Shown here: positions 8,018 to 17,265 of the stretch, in pieces | Position numbering within the stretch: the first letter of the stretch is position 1 | Layout of the letters: each line of letters opens with the position of its first letter | Origin: Candidatus Zixiibacteriota bacterium | GTDB taxonomy: Bacteria; Zixibacteria; MSB-5A5; GN15; FEB-12 | Direction: 5' to 3' | DNA: 40,057 nucleotides | Assembly: GCA_040753875.1 (NCBI GenBank) | Contig: JBFMDV010000004.1 | Location: forward strand, 1-40,057 | Made by a program: the position numbers and the translations under genes | Notes under the pieces: model-generated | Database searches by the model: none | What the model was told of the DNA's origin: nothing | Seen by the model: only the letters and a program-made list of their open reading frames with translations

Positions 8018-8965
8018 ATGGACGAACGGACGCCGCAACTTCGCCAGAAGCGCCAGGAACTGATCAAGGATCTCACCCGGAACATCCTTGACTGCGCCGA
8101 GCCACATATCGATCCGGCCACCCCGCCTGAAGAACTCCAGAAAACGACGACGCAGATCGAGGAACGCCTGCAGTTTGAGGCGAACGTGGCGCTCAGCGAG
8201 GTGGTCACGCGGTTCAGCGTCAAACGCCCCAAGGATAAGATTGAAGAGGCTGTCGAACGGAGTTTCGAGCGGTTCGGCAAGAACTTCCGCGCCCAACACA
8301 TGCTCATGTTCCTGTCGGTGGTTCTCCTGATCATCACCGGCATGCCGCTCAAGTTTCCAGAATACGGCATATCGCGGTTCGTGATTGTCACCATATTCGG
8401 CGGGTTGCCGAACTCCACGCTCATACACAGGGTAGCGGCGGTTGGCCTGATAACGGTCGGTGCCTGGCACCTTGGCTACATTGCGTTCTCCCGCGTGGGA
8501 CGGCGTGATTTCTGGCTGATGATCCCTCGTCCCAGAGACATTATCGACTTCTTCCAGACGGTTATGTTTTTCTTAGGGAGACGAGCTTCCGGTCCCAAAT
8601 TCCACCGATTCTCGTTTATCGAGAAGTTCGACTACTGGGCAGTCTATTGGGGCATGGTGGTAATGATCGGCTCCGGGCTGATCCTCTGGTTCAAGGAGAT
8701 GTTTCCGAAGGCGCTGTTCGATATCGCCCGCGAGGCGCACTCCGACGAAGGGCTCTTGGCCACGCTGGCCATTATCGTCTGGCATTTTTACAACGTCCAT
8801 TTCAATCCCGATGTTTTCCCGATGAGCTGGGTCTGGTGGCACGGCAAGTTGAGTGAAGAACAGATGAAGCATCATCACCCGCTCGAATACGCAGAGATCA
8901 TCGAGAAAGAAATGCAGGCGCTTACCGGCGAGACACCAGCGGAATCGTCCGAGGACAAGAAGTAA
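8018..8965 (+). CDS. Membrane cytochrome b (quinone-side subunit)
   Basis: 315 residues from ATG 8018. A longer open frame starts at 7805 inside the previous gene and is not credible. Residues 1-90 are a hydrophilic helical segment facing the cytoplasm. Four membrane helices follow (about 93-112, 133-157, 206-225, 245-262) with candidate b-haem ligands H94, H137, H151, H241, H256 and H261. The pattern (QHMLMF, LIHRVAAVG, WHLGYI, WHFYNVHF) fits the di-haem cytochrome b561/Ni-hydrogenase-FdnI-like superfamily. A His-rich tail (KHHHPLE) follows. Its stop overlaps the next ATG (TAATG). It probably exchanges electrons with menaquinol and passes them to the flanking multihaem proteins. Confidence 0.9.
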   Translation: MDERTPQLRQKRQELIKDLTRNILDCAEPHIDPATPPEELQKTTTQIEERLQFEANVALSEVVTRFSVKRPKDKIEEAVERSFERFGKNFRAQHMLMFLSVVLLIITGMPLKFPEYGISRFVIVTIFGGLPNSTLIHRVAAVGLITVGAWHLGYIAFSRVGRRDFWLMIPRPRDIIDFFQTVMFFLGRRASGPKFHRFSFIEKFDYWAVYWGMVVMIGSGLILWFKEMFPKALFDIAREAHSDEGLLATLAIIVWHFYNVHFNPDVFPMSWVWWHGKLSEEQMKHHHPLEYAEIIEKEMQALTGETPAESSEDKK

Positions 8966-10506
8966 TGGCTATCCTGCAGAACAAGAAGGCGCTGATCACG
9001 ATCGGCGTGCTGCTCGTGCTGGTCATAGGGGGAGGCCTGATTCTCACAAACCGCACCCATCACGCCTCGTTCTGCACATCGTGTCACTACATGGAGCCGT
9101 ACGTACGGCACTGGAAGGCCTCCGGCCATGCCGATGTCGAGTGCTATAAGTGCCATGATTACGGGGTTGGGCGGCTTACCCTTTCTGCCATCAAGTACGC
9201 TACCGGGACTTTCTCTCCACGCCCCAAGGCGAATGTCCACGACGAGAGTTGTCTATCGTCAGGATGTCATGAAGTGCGTCTGTTGCAGGGGAAAACGGAA
9301 TTCAGAAAGGGGATCGTGTTCGATCACGCCGTTCATCTGGAGAAAGTACTGAGGGGCGAGAAACTTCGCTGCACCTCTTGTCACAACCAGATCGTGCAGT
9401 ACGACGAAGAGATATCCCAGGGGCACATGGCCGTGAATGACAAGGCCTGCTTTGTGTGTCATTTCAAAGATGCCGGGCAGGGGGAAGCGATAACGGGGTG
9501 CGATGCCTGCCACGGCATGCCGAAAGACACGGTGGAACACGCCGGGTTCAAGTTCGACCACGGTCCGTACCTAAAGCTCGGCGTGGAGTGCAAACAGTGT
9601 CACACCATGATCGTCAAGGGGGATGGCGCGGTTCCCGAGGCGAAATGCTATTCCTGCCATGTCGAGCGCTCCCGCGCCGATTACACCCGCGAGCAACTGC
9701 ACCAGATTCACGTGACAACCAACGGGATCGACTGCTTCAAGTGCCATACGGATATCGAGCACGGCAATTTCGAGATGGTCAGCGCGCTGGAGATAACGTG
9801 CGAGAACTGTCATATTCGCCAGCACAACCGACCCAAACAGATGTACATGGGGATTGGCGGTAAGGACACGTTGGATATGCCGAGCGCGATGTTCGCGGCT
9901 CAGGTCTCCTGTACCGGTTGTCACACCCACACCACGCCGCAGGGGGAGCCACTGGCTCATCAGGAAAAGAAAGAAGCACAACGCGTGTCGTGTGTAACTT
10001 GTCACGGCAAAGGGTATGACCTGATGTTCGACAATTGGCTTGAGGGCACAAAGGCTGTCCTGGACGAATACGACAAGTACTTGAAGTCGGTGAAAGCTGA
10101 CTTTGTCGGTATCGGCGGCAGCCAGGGATCACGAAGCGCCACACGCGAGGCGATCGGTACCGCCGAGTACAACTTCGAGTTCGTGAAAGACGGACATATC
10201 CCGCACAACATTCGGTACGCGCTTTATCTGTTGAACTCCAGTGCGGATAGGGTACAGTCGGCAATGACCGGGATTAAAGATGCGTATCAATCCCCGGATC
10301 GCGGCGCGAGCCTGAAGCCTGAGAATTCATGCATGGCGTTCTGTCATGCGAAGACGCTCCCGGAGTTTGTGTCGTACGGGGGGAAACAACTCCCGCACCT
10401 GATGCATGTGAAAGATCTCGAGCAGAACTGCAGGATTTGTCATTCGATTACCGTGCACGGCAAAACCGAGATCGACAAGGCCGCCTGCGGGGCGTGTCAT
10501 GAATAA
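8965..10506 (+). CDS. NapC/NirT-like multihaem cytochrome c, 15 haem motifs
   Basis: 513 residues. An uncleaved N-terminal anchor (about residues 9-28) is followed by a NapC/NirT-like region (FCTSCHYMEPYVRHW with CYKCHDYG) and a long multihaem body. I count 13 CXXCH plus CLSSGCH (CX4CH, third) and CMAFCH (CX3CH, thirteenth), 15 in all. NapC-family proteins oxidise menaquinol at the inner membrane and feed periplasmic reductases or, in Geobacter-type bacteria, extracellular electron routes. The last stretch, about 340-435, has a haem-free insert before the final three sites. It is the last gene of the operon, ended by a strong hairpin. Confidence 0.9.
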   Translation: MAILQNKKALITIGVLLVLVIGGGLILTNRTHHASFCTSCHYMEPYVRHWKASGHADVECYKCHDYGVGRLTLSAIKYATGTFSPRPKANVHDESCLSSGCHEVRLLQGKTEFRKGIVFDHAVHLEKVLRGEKLRCTSCHNQIVQYDEEISQGHMAVNDKACFVCHFKDAGQGEAITGCDACHGMPKDTVEHAGFKFDHGPYLKLGVECKQCHTMIVKGDGAVPEAKCYSCHVERSRADYTREQLHQIHVTTNGIDCFKCHTDIEHGNFEMVSALEITCENCHIRQHNRPKQMYMGIGGKDTLDMPSAMFAAQVSCTGCHTHTTPQGEPLAHQEKKEAQRVSCVTCHGKGYDLMFDNWLEGTKAVLDEYDKYLKSVKADFVGIGGSQGSRSATREAIGTAEYNFEFVKDGHIPHNIRYALYLLNSSADRVQSAMTGIKDAYQSPDRGASLKPENSCMAFCHAKTLPEFVSYGGKQLPHLMHVKDLEQNCRICHSITVHGKTEIDKAACGACHE

Positions 10507-10523
10507 TCTCTTAGTAATGCATT

Positions 10524-10558
10524 ACCCAAATCCCCCGGCGTAGCCGGGGGATTTGGGT
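10524..10558. terminator. Perfect 16-bp hairpin between convergent genes
   Basis: ACCCAAATCCCCCGGC (10524-10539) pairs exactly with 10543-10558 across a GTA loop. It lies 18 bases past the 15-haem cytochrome stop and 31 before the stop of the convergent lipoprotein gene. There is no T-run, so it could be a bidirectional terminator, an mRNA-stabilising structure or a REP-like copy. Confidence 0.65.
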
Positions 10559-10588
10559 CGCGAGGGGTGAGAAGGAGGTTGAATCGGG

Positions 10589-11638
10589 TTAGAACACCAT
10601 GGATATTGAGCCGGTACCCTCCCCCAGTTCCGGACCGAACAACATCTTCACTGCCGCCCCCGACTTTTGATACAGGCCGTCCCCCTCAGTTGCCACAAGA
10701 ACTCCAAACGAACTGCTTCGCACCGAGGCTACGCTGACCGACTCCAGTTTTCCGACCGGCTTGAACTGGTCGTTGAACCAGGTCACCAGGCCTTCATCGG
10801 TACCGACGTAGACGATCCAGCCGGAGGCATCAACCGTGGTAACCGTGTTCGACGGCAGCCCGTTGTCGCAGGTGAGCGTTTGCCATTTGCCGCCATCGTG
10901 GATATACAGCCCGGTGCTGGTTCCCACATAGAGGTGTCCACGGCTGTATTCGATGCAGTTCACGTAGTCGAACAATGAACTGTCGCGTATGAGATACCGT
11001 TTCGCGAAAGTCTGCCCATCCCAGCGATACAGGCCATCGCCATCGGTCCCCACCCATAGTCCATCGTTGTCCGCTTCAAGCGCCGTCACCCAGACATCTC
11101 CCATCAGTTGAACGTCACCCAAGAGCGTGCGCGAGTAGAGACCATTCTCGGTGCCGATCATGAGCACAGCCCCGTAGTCACAGAGCGCGGAGATTGAACC
11201 CTGGAATTGCGTTTCGAGCGGCACGAGCGAGGAGTCTACCAGGCGGTACAGGTGGGTGCCGCCGGCATAGAGCTGATCGTTGTGTTTCGCCACCGCGAAT
11301 AATGGCTCTTCGGTGTGAATAGTGCGGCTGAGACCGGATGCGAGGTCAGTCACGACCAGGCCGCCATCGTAAACCGAGTACGCCGTGGAATCGATGACCA
11401 GAACGTCGTACACGGTCGACAGGATTACAGACTCGTCCTTCTCCACCACCCGATTCGTGGTGGCTTTCGGTCGTGTGATATCGCTTTGCAATTGTGCCAC
11501 CTGCGCGCCGATGCTGTCAAGATTGGGAGTCGCTTCGGCAAGTTGGTCCTGGTCGCTGTTTTTGGAGCAGCCAAGAGTGAGAATTGCGGCAGCCAGTATT
11601 AAGGCCGCCATTGCGTGTGTCAGTTTGTGTCTGGTCAT
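10589..11638 (-). CDS. Beta-propeller lipoprotein (ligand-sensor-propeller-like)
   Basis: 349 residues with a lipoprotein signal (lipobox LTLGC at about 20-24). The body carries repeats of the two-component-regulator-propeller type: DGLWVGTDGDGLYRWDG, GHLYVGTSTGLYIHDGGKW and VYVGTDEGLVTWFNDQF, about 40 residues apart. A seven-bladed propeller is likely. Proteins of this type act as extracytoplasmic ligand-binding or scaffold units; no catalytic motif is present. GGAGG lies just ahead of the ATG. It is transcribed convergently with the cytochrome operon. Confidence 0.82.
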   Translation of the reverse strand: MTRHKLTHAMAALILAAAILTLGCSKNSDQDQLAEATPNLDSIGAQVAQLQSDITRPKATTNRVVEKDESVILSTVYDVLVIDSTAYSVYDGGLVVTDLASGLSRTIHTEEPLFAVAKHNDQLYAGGTHLYRLVDSSLVPLETQFQGSISALCDYGAVLMIGTENGLYSRTLLGDVQLMGDVWVTALEADNDGLWVGTDGDGLYRWDGQTFAKRYLIRDSSLFDYVNCIEYSRGHLYVGTSTGLYIHDGGKWQTLTCDNGLPSNTVTTVDASGWIVYVGTDEGLVTWFNDQFKPVGKLESVSVASVRSSSFGVLVATEGDGLYQKSGAAVKMLFGPELGEGTGSISMVF

Positions 11639-11765
11639 TTTGGTCCTCCTTAGTTTCCGGGTTACTTCATTTGAGCGGACCTATATCAACCGTTGTGCCA
11701 AAACAAATCCCTCTTGTGTCGCAAGGAGTTACAAGGATTCTGCGTAGTTTAAGTCACCGAGAAGC

Positions 11766-11781
11766 GTGTCATCAGTGACAC
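11766..11781. promoter_or_regulatory. Inverted repeat GTGTCA-N4-TGACAC
   Basis: 6-bp arms with a 4-base spacer, overlapping the candidate -35 box at 11775-11780. Its half-site resembles that of a second palindrome 63 bases downstream. Confidence 0.4.
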
Positions 11782-11804
11782 TCGAACCAGCAAGCCAATA
11801 TAAC
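11775..11804 (+). promoter_or_regulatory. Candidate sigma-70-like promoter for the three-gene signalling operon
   Basis: GTGACA (11775-11780, 5 of 6 to consensus) and TATAAC (11799-11804, 5 of 6) are 18 bases apart. Initiation would be near 11811, about 110 bases before the first start codon. No GG-N10-GC sigma-54 promoter was found in the same interval. Confidence 0.45.
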
Positions 11805-11826
11805 AAAGTGTGGGACAACGACTTAT

Positions 11827-11846
11827 ATGTGTCAAAACGGACACAT
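11827..11846. promoter_or_regulatory. Operator-like palindrome ATGTGTC-N6-GACACAT
   Basis: A perfect 7-bp inverted repeat with the spacer AAAACG, located between the candidate promoter and the operon's first gene. It is centred 63 bases from the similar repeat at 11766-11781, close to six helical turns. Confidence 0.45.
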
Positions 11847-11919
11847 GCGGTCGGAGACTAAAAACTGGTTGAATGCAGGGAGGCGGAGAGGTTGATTGTA
11901 TAAGGATTCGGGATCACAC

Positions 11920-13227
11920 ATGACCTCACACTTCGTTCGCGTCATCATGGCCGCATTGATTGTCGTCGCGTGGTTGCCGACAATCGCGGCTTCAGCGCAG
12001 GTGCGGGCAAAAATACTCCAGCAGAAACTCGATCGACTGTATTTTGATATTGGCGAGGAGGCGCTGGTATTTGCGGGGAGTAGGTTTGTGATTTTCTGCG
12101 GTGATGATTCGGTGTGTGCGGGAGTAATAGAGAAATCGTACGAGGGGATTGCTGTCTCTACTGTTCTTGCTACGAACCACGATCACATTACTCACGACGC
12201 CTGTTACGGCCTTATCTTGGTTGCGGATGTCGACTCCAATGCGGTGATCCGAATCGGATGTAGCTGGGGTGCAGCTCAAGTCCGACCGCCAGTCGGTTGG
12301 TGGAAAGTCACCTACGACTCAGGATTCAACAAGACGTGGGACAATTATCACAACAACGCGGGCAGTGGCACGGTCGACGTCCGACAATACGAGGTGATTC
12401 ACTATCCCCTGAACTCTCATATGGAGAATGATTTCGCGGATGGCCGATTGGATGCGTATATGGCGTACCAATCGCCGCCGCAAAAATCGCCGAACCTGCA
12501 AGTTGACTCAACGGTGGCAACATCCATTGCCGCCCTCATTCCAAACGTTTACCGTGCGATCAACAAACAAGGACGGCTCACCACGGCGTTGTACCGTCGG
12601 TTCGACCCGACCGCACTTTCATCCTATTTCGATGGCCCTGCAGTCCCAGTGTACAGTTTTCTATCGCCCGAATCGGCGACTGTTCGATCTTACCCGTACG
12701 ATCCAGCTTCAACCAAGCGACTTCTGCGTGAGCAAGTGGGGCGCCCGCGGAAGGTGCGTCTGTGGTGCGCGGATGATCTTCGCCATCTCGCCGGATATTT
12801 TGCCGACGTTCTTGCACGCGAGCAACTCAAGACAGAAATCGTGACTGAAGAGTGGTCGAACTGTGATGCCTTCCTCACGTGGTTACCATGCGAAACAGGG
12901 AACAGTGCGTCCGCGCTGAAGCAATCACTTGGGATGAGCCTGGTCGATCAAGAAGGGGATTCAATAGTCTCAGAAAAGGGACGTCTGGCAGCCACCCGAC
13001 TTTCGCAGGCGTTCATCGAGCCGGATTCTCTGATTCGGCAGTCGATACTCGACTCTCTGGATCATGAGGTTATCGACGAGATAGGCTGTTTCCCGCTCTT
13101 CCGTCCCACGCTTCACCTCGTCGCACACAAAAATCTGACCGGCATTCGGTTCACGGACGACGGCAAGCTCGACCTGTCCTCATTACGAAAACTCAAACCG
13201 CCGGCGGAGCCAGAACCAAGGCAATGA
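11920..13227 (+). CDS. Exported protein resembling family-5 solute-binding proteins
   Basis: 435 residues from ATG 11920; the frame is open back to a TTG at 11896. A signal peptide covers about 1-26 (ends AASAQ). The C-terminal half shows a layout typical of SBP_bac_5 proteins: a Y-YDP..TKRLLREQ segment, a repeat-like domain, then DSLDHEVIDEIGCFPLFRP, VAHKNLTGIRFTDDGKLDLSSL, matching their closing IPL..P...VA...L.G....G. The N-terminal half is unusual, with four Cys residues. The gene overlaps the sensor kinase by four bases and no permease genes are near, so a role as ligand sensor for the kinase is more likely than transport. Family assignment is by pattern only. Confidence 0.55.
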   Translation: MTSHFVRVIMAALIVVAWLPTIAASAQVRAKILQQKLDRLYFDIGEEALVFAGSRFVIFCGDDSVCAGVIEKSYEGIAVSTVLATNHDHITHDACYGLILVADVDSNAVIRIGCSWGAAQVRPPVGWWKVTYDSGFNKTWDNYHNNAGSGTVDVRQYEVIHYPLNSHMENDFADGRLDAYMAYQSPPQKSPNLQVDSTVATSIAALIPNVYRAINKQGRLTTALYRRFDPTALSSYFDGPAVPVYSFLSPESATVRSYPYDPASTKRLLREQVGRPRKVRLWCADDLRHLAGYFADVLAREQLKTEIVTEEWSNCDAFLTWLPCETGNSASALKQSLGMSLVDQEGDSIVSEKGRLAATRLSQAFIEPDSLIRQSILDSLDHEVIDEIGCFPLFRPTLHLVAHKNLTGIRFTDDGKLDLSSLRKLKPPAEPEPRQ

Positions 13228-14866
13228 CCTTCACTCAGCGAATCCGATTCTACTTGTTCGCCGGGGCGCTGCTACCGCCGCTTCTCATAATGGCGGTCAT
13301 CTATTTCCATGCGGCGGGACAGGCCGAAGAGATCGAGCGACAGAACGCATTCGATGAGATTCAGAAATTCAACCGCTATCGACAGTCGTTCGTGGCCGAG
13401 CTTCGGCAGAAACTGCTTCATGCGGCTGCTGACCCTGTCTTTAGTCGCGCTGTTACCATGCTCCGATCCGGCCGCCGCCAGCCGGTGGATTTGACCGGAC
13501 AGTTGAACGAGCTTGATTTTGTCGAAGTGGTCGACTCATCCAATCGGGTGCTGCTCAGCGCCAATCGTCCAGCCCTTGTCGGCGATACGGTTCTGCCGGG
13601 CTCAGCACCTGCGATGTGGGATTCCCTTGCCTGGTATGAGACGGTTGAGTACGACCTCAATGGTGCGCATGCCGCTTTCGCTTTGCTGATCCCCATGGAC
13701 AGCAACAGACGCCTGTATGCAGGAGAGTATTTCGATCAGCGATTTCTCGAAGCGGCGCGAGGAGTCATCAACGCCAACCTCGATGTCGTATTCTCCGACG
13801 ATTCGATCTCCGCACAGACCTTGCCGGCGAGCATTGAAACAGGCACATTATACCGGGAGAACGACCTGTACCGCTCCCTGCTTGCAGGAGGTAAGTCGTC
13901 AGGATTCTATCTGTCTGCCACAATCACTACCGACAGTCAGAAGCCGGTGTTTCGATCGTTGTTGGCTGTGGCAGGAGCGGTAGCGGTCGGCAGTGTGGCA
14001 ATCGCTTTGGCGCTGGGATTCTATATGTCATATCGCACTAAACGCGAGGTCGACAATCTGATCACCGCCACTTCGCGGGTTGCCGATGGAGACCTCAATA
14101 CTACCGTAATGGCGTACGAGGAGGGAGAGTTTGCCCATCTGGCAGATTCATTCAGCGCCATGATCGCCAAACTGAAAGAATCCCAGCAGCGCCTGGCGGT
14201 AAGCCAGAAGATCGCGGCGTGGCAGACCATGGGGCGGAAAATCGCACATGAAGTGAAAAACTCATTGACGCCGATCGCCGTATGCGCCGACGACCTCCGA
14301 CGCTCGTATCAGGAGGGGCTTCCGGATTTTGACTCCGTGCTGGACAAAAACACTCAGATGATTCGCACAGAAGTGAACCGCTTGACCAGGCTGCTCGACG
14401 AGTTCGTCCGATTCGCACGGATGGCGCCCCCCATCAAAACAGAAACATCGGTGGAACAGCTTCAGAATGCGTTGGGGCAGTTGTATCGGCGAGAGCTGAG
14501 TGAAGGACGGCTGGTGCTGGTGAATCGCTGCGGCACCCAGCAGTTCCCTCTTGATCCTGAACAGATCAAGCAGCTACTTATCAACCTCGTGAAGAACTCC
14601 CTGGAAGCATCAAGTGACGGACAGATCGTGGTGGAGTGCTCGTCGACCGAAACAGCGTTCGTGATCGACGTTCTGGACGATGGTCCCGGCTTTCCTGATG
14701 AGAAGCTCCAGCGAGGATTTGAACCCTATCTTTCTACCAAGAAAGACGGCAGCGGGCTGGGGCTGGCGATCTGCCAGCGAATAGCGGTGGATCACGGCGG
14801 CACGATCGATATGTTTAACCGATCAGACGGAGGCGCGGGGGTACGGCTGACCATCCCGCGAGAGTA

Positions 14867-14867
<1 letters not shown>
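13224..14867 (+). CDS. Sensor histidine kinase, NtrY-like
   Basis: 547 residues. The N-terminal membrane helix (about 8-27) is followed by a periplasmic sensing domain of about 220 residues, a second helix (about 247-267), a HAMP linker, and a HisKA domain with the phospho-acceptor His342 in IAHEVKNSLTP. The HATPase domain has the N box (NLVKNSLEAS), G1 (DDGPGFP) and G2 (GSGLGLAI). The form with EVKNSLTPI is typical of NtrY-like kinases that pair with NtrC-family regulators. The ATG overlaps the preceding TGA, and the regulator follows with an overlap of one base. Confidence 0.92.
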
Positions 14868-16186
<1,319 letters not shown>

Positions 16187-16213
16187 CGCTCAAGGCGAGA
16201 CCAGGAGTATTTG

Positions 16214-16561
16214 GTGGGCAAGATCGATTGGTTGTACTTCCGCGTGGGCTGAGCGACATGTGATCGAGCGCAGGGGGTCCTTGCGAAGCACAGGGTGGAC
16301 GTGGCCGACCGCACGAGCACGAGAGACAGGACATTTGACCGGAATGAAGCTCTCAGCCTGCTGGACGAGGTCGAAGTTCTGTACTCCGCCAAGGGTAAGC
16401 ATGTCACAAAGCTCCGCCTGAAGAAAGACAAACCGGACAAGGTCACGCTTGAGAAGTTGATCCTTGGTCCCACCGGCAAACTGCGGGCGCCAACCATTCG
16501 CATTGGCCGCACGTTGATGGTGGGGTATCACGAAGAGATGTACCTGAATCTGCTTGTGTAG
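16214..16561 (+). CDS. ArsC-family selenoprotein, Sec13 encoded by UGA
   Basis: 115 residues if the in-frame TGA at 16250-16252 is read as selenocysteine. GTG 16214 follows AGGAG by six bases. Translation gives MGKIDWLYFRVG-Sec-ATCDRAQG, so the redox centre is UxxC (Sec13, Cys16) just after a first beta strand, as in thioredoxin-fold ArsC/Spx-like proteins. Downstream the same frame reads LDLKKD-like text (LRLKKDKPD), LILGPTGKLRAPTIRIG and MVGYHEEMY, which is the C-terminal half of the ArsC-like fold with its cis-proline region. A hairpin at 16269-16285 lies right after the UGA (separate entry). A reading frame from GTG 16295 gives only an 88-residue C-terminal part that lacks the active site. 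It is expected to act as a cytoplasmic thiol-dependent oxidoreductase; its substrate is unknown. Confidence 0.85.
16269..16285 (+). promoter_or_regulatory. Candidate bacterial SECIS element
   Basis: CGCAGGG (16269-16275) pairs with CCTTGCG (16279-16285), seven pairs including one G-U, around a GGU apical loop at 16276-16278. The loop starts 24 bases past the UGA. A GGU loop on a short stem within roughly 15-40 bases of the UGA is the usual bacterial SECIS design recognised by SelB. Confidence 0.72.
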
Positions 16562-16628
16562 CCGGCAACACTTGTCGGCGCTGTGACGGCTCGGTATATT
16601 GAATGTCAAGAGACCGACAAGTCGTCAC

Positions 16629-17243
16629 ATGGCCAAAGAACGAACATTCCCGCTCGAATTCGAATCACAGAAGCCAATCTATTTTCATCCGGCGGAGCCA
16701 ACGACATTTGATTTTGATATCCTCGAGATCGGTCCCGGACGCGGTGACCTGTTTTTGTGGTGTGCGACCAACTGGCCCGAGAAGCGACTTGTCGGAATCG
16801 AGTTGAGTGGCTTCCGGTGCAAAAAACTGGCCCGGCGAGTCGAGAAGCGCGGCTTGACGAATGTACTGCTTATCAAGGGGAACGCGCGTGTGGTACTGCC
16901 GCGATACTTTGACAGGCCGATGTTCGAATGTATCTATGTCCTGTTTCCCGACCCCTGGCCGAAAGAACGCCACGCCTTCCATCGTCTGCTCAGTGTCGAG
17001 TTTCTCCATATTCTTGGAGACAGATTGAAACCCGATGGCCAGATCGTGGTCGCCACGGACTGGCAGCCGTACGCCGATTGGGTGGTTGCGAATGTGGGCG
17101 ATATCCCGTCGCTTTGCAACGAGGGAACGCCATATGTCAGCGGCATGGGGTTACTTCCCAACAACGAACCGACACGGTTCGAACAGATGTGGCGCGATGA
17201 GGGGCGTGATATTTACTACCTGAGAATTCGGAAACAAGAATGA
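16629..17243 (+). CDS. trmB: tRNA (guanine-46-N7)-methyltransferase
   Basis: 204 residues from ATG 16629; a TTG at 16599 gives an implausible extension. The enzyme transfers methyl from S-adenosylmethionine to N7 of G46 in the tRNA variable loop. The SAM-binding motif LEIGPGRGDLF, the acidic GIELS strand end, the hallmark FPDPWPKERHAFHR and the late ATDWQPYADW motif are all present. It is short at the N-terminus, like compact TrmB forms. It starts 67 bases after the selenoprotein gene. Confidence 0.93.
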   Translation: MAKERTFPLEFESQKPIYFHPAEPTTFDFDILEIGPGRGDLFLWCATNWPEKRLVGIELSGFRCKKLARRVEKRGLTNVLLIKGNARVVLPRYFDRPMFECIYVLFPDPWPKERHAFHRLLSVEFLHILGDRLKPDGQIVVATDWQPYADWVVANVGDIPSLCNEGTPYVSGMGLLPNNEPTRFEQMWRDEGRDIYYLRIRKQE

Positions 17244-17265
17244 CGAATCGTGTCGTGCCGGAGGC

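Noticed and set aside
11847-11919. Sigma-54 promoter for the signalling operon
   Set aside because: No GG-N10-GC pair with the expected TGGCAC..TTGC context was found; the sigma-70-like boxes further upstream fit better.
16295-16561. 88-residue protein as an independent gene
   Set aside because: Its frame continues upstream through a UGA to a better start; the 88 residues are only the C-terminal part of the ArsC-like fold.
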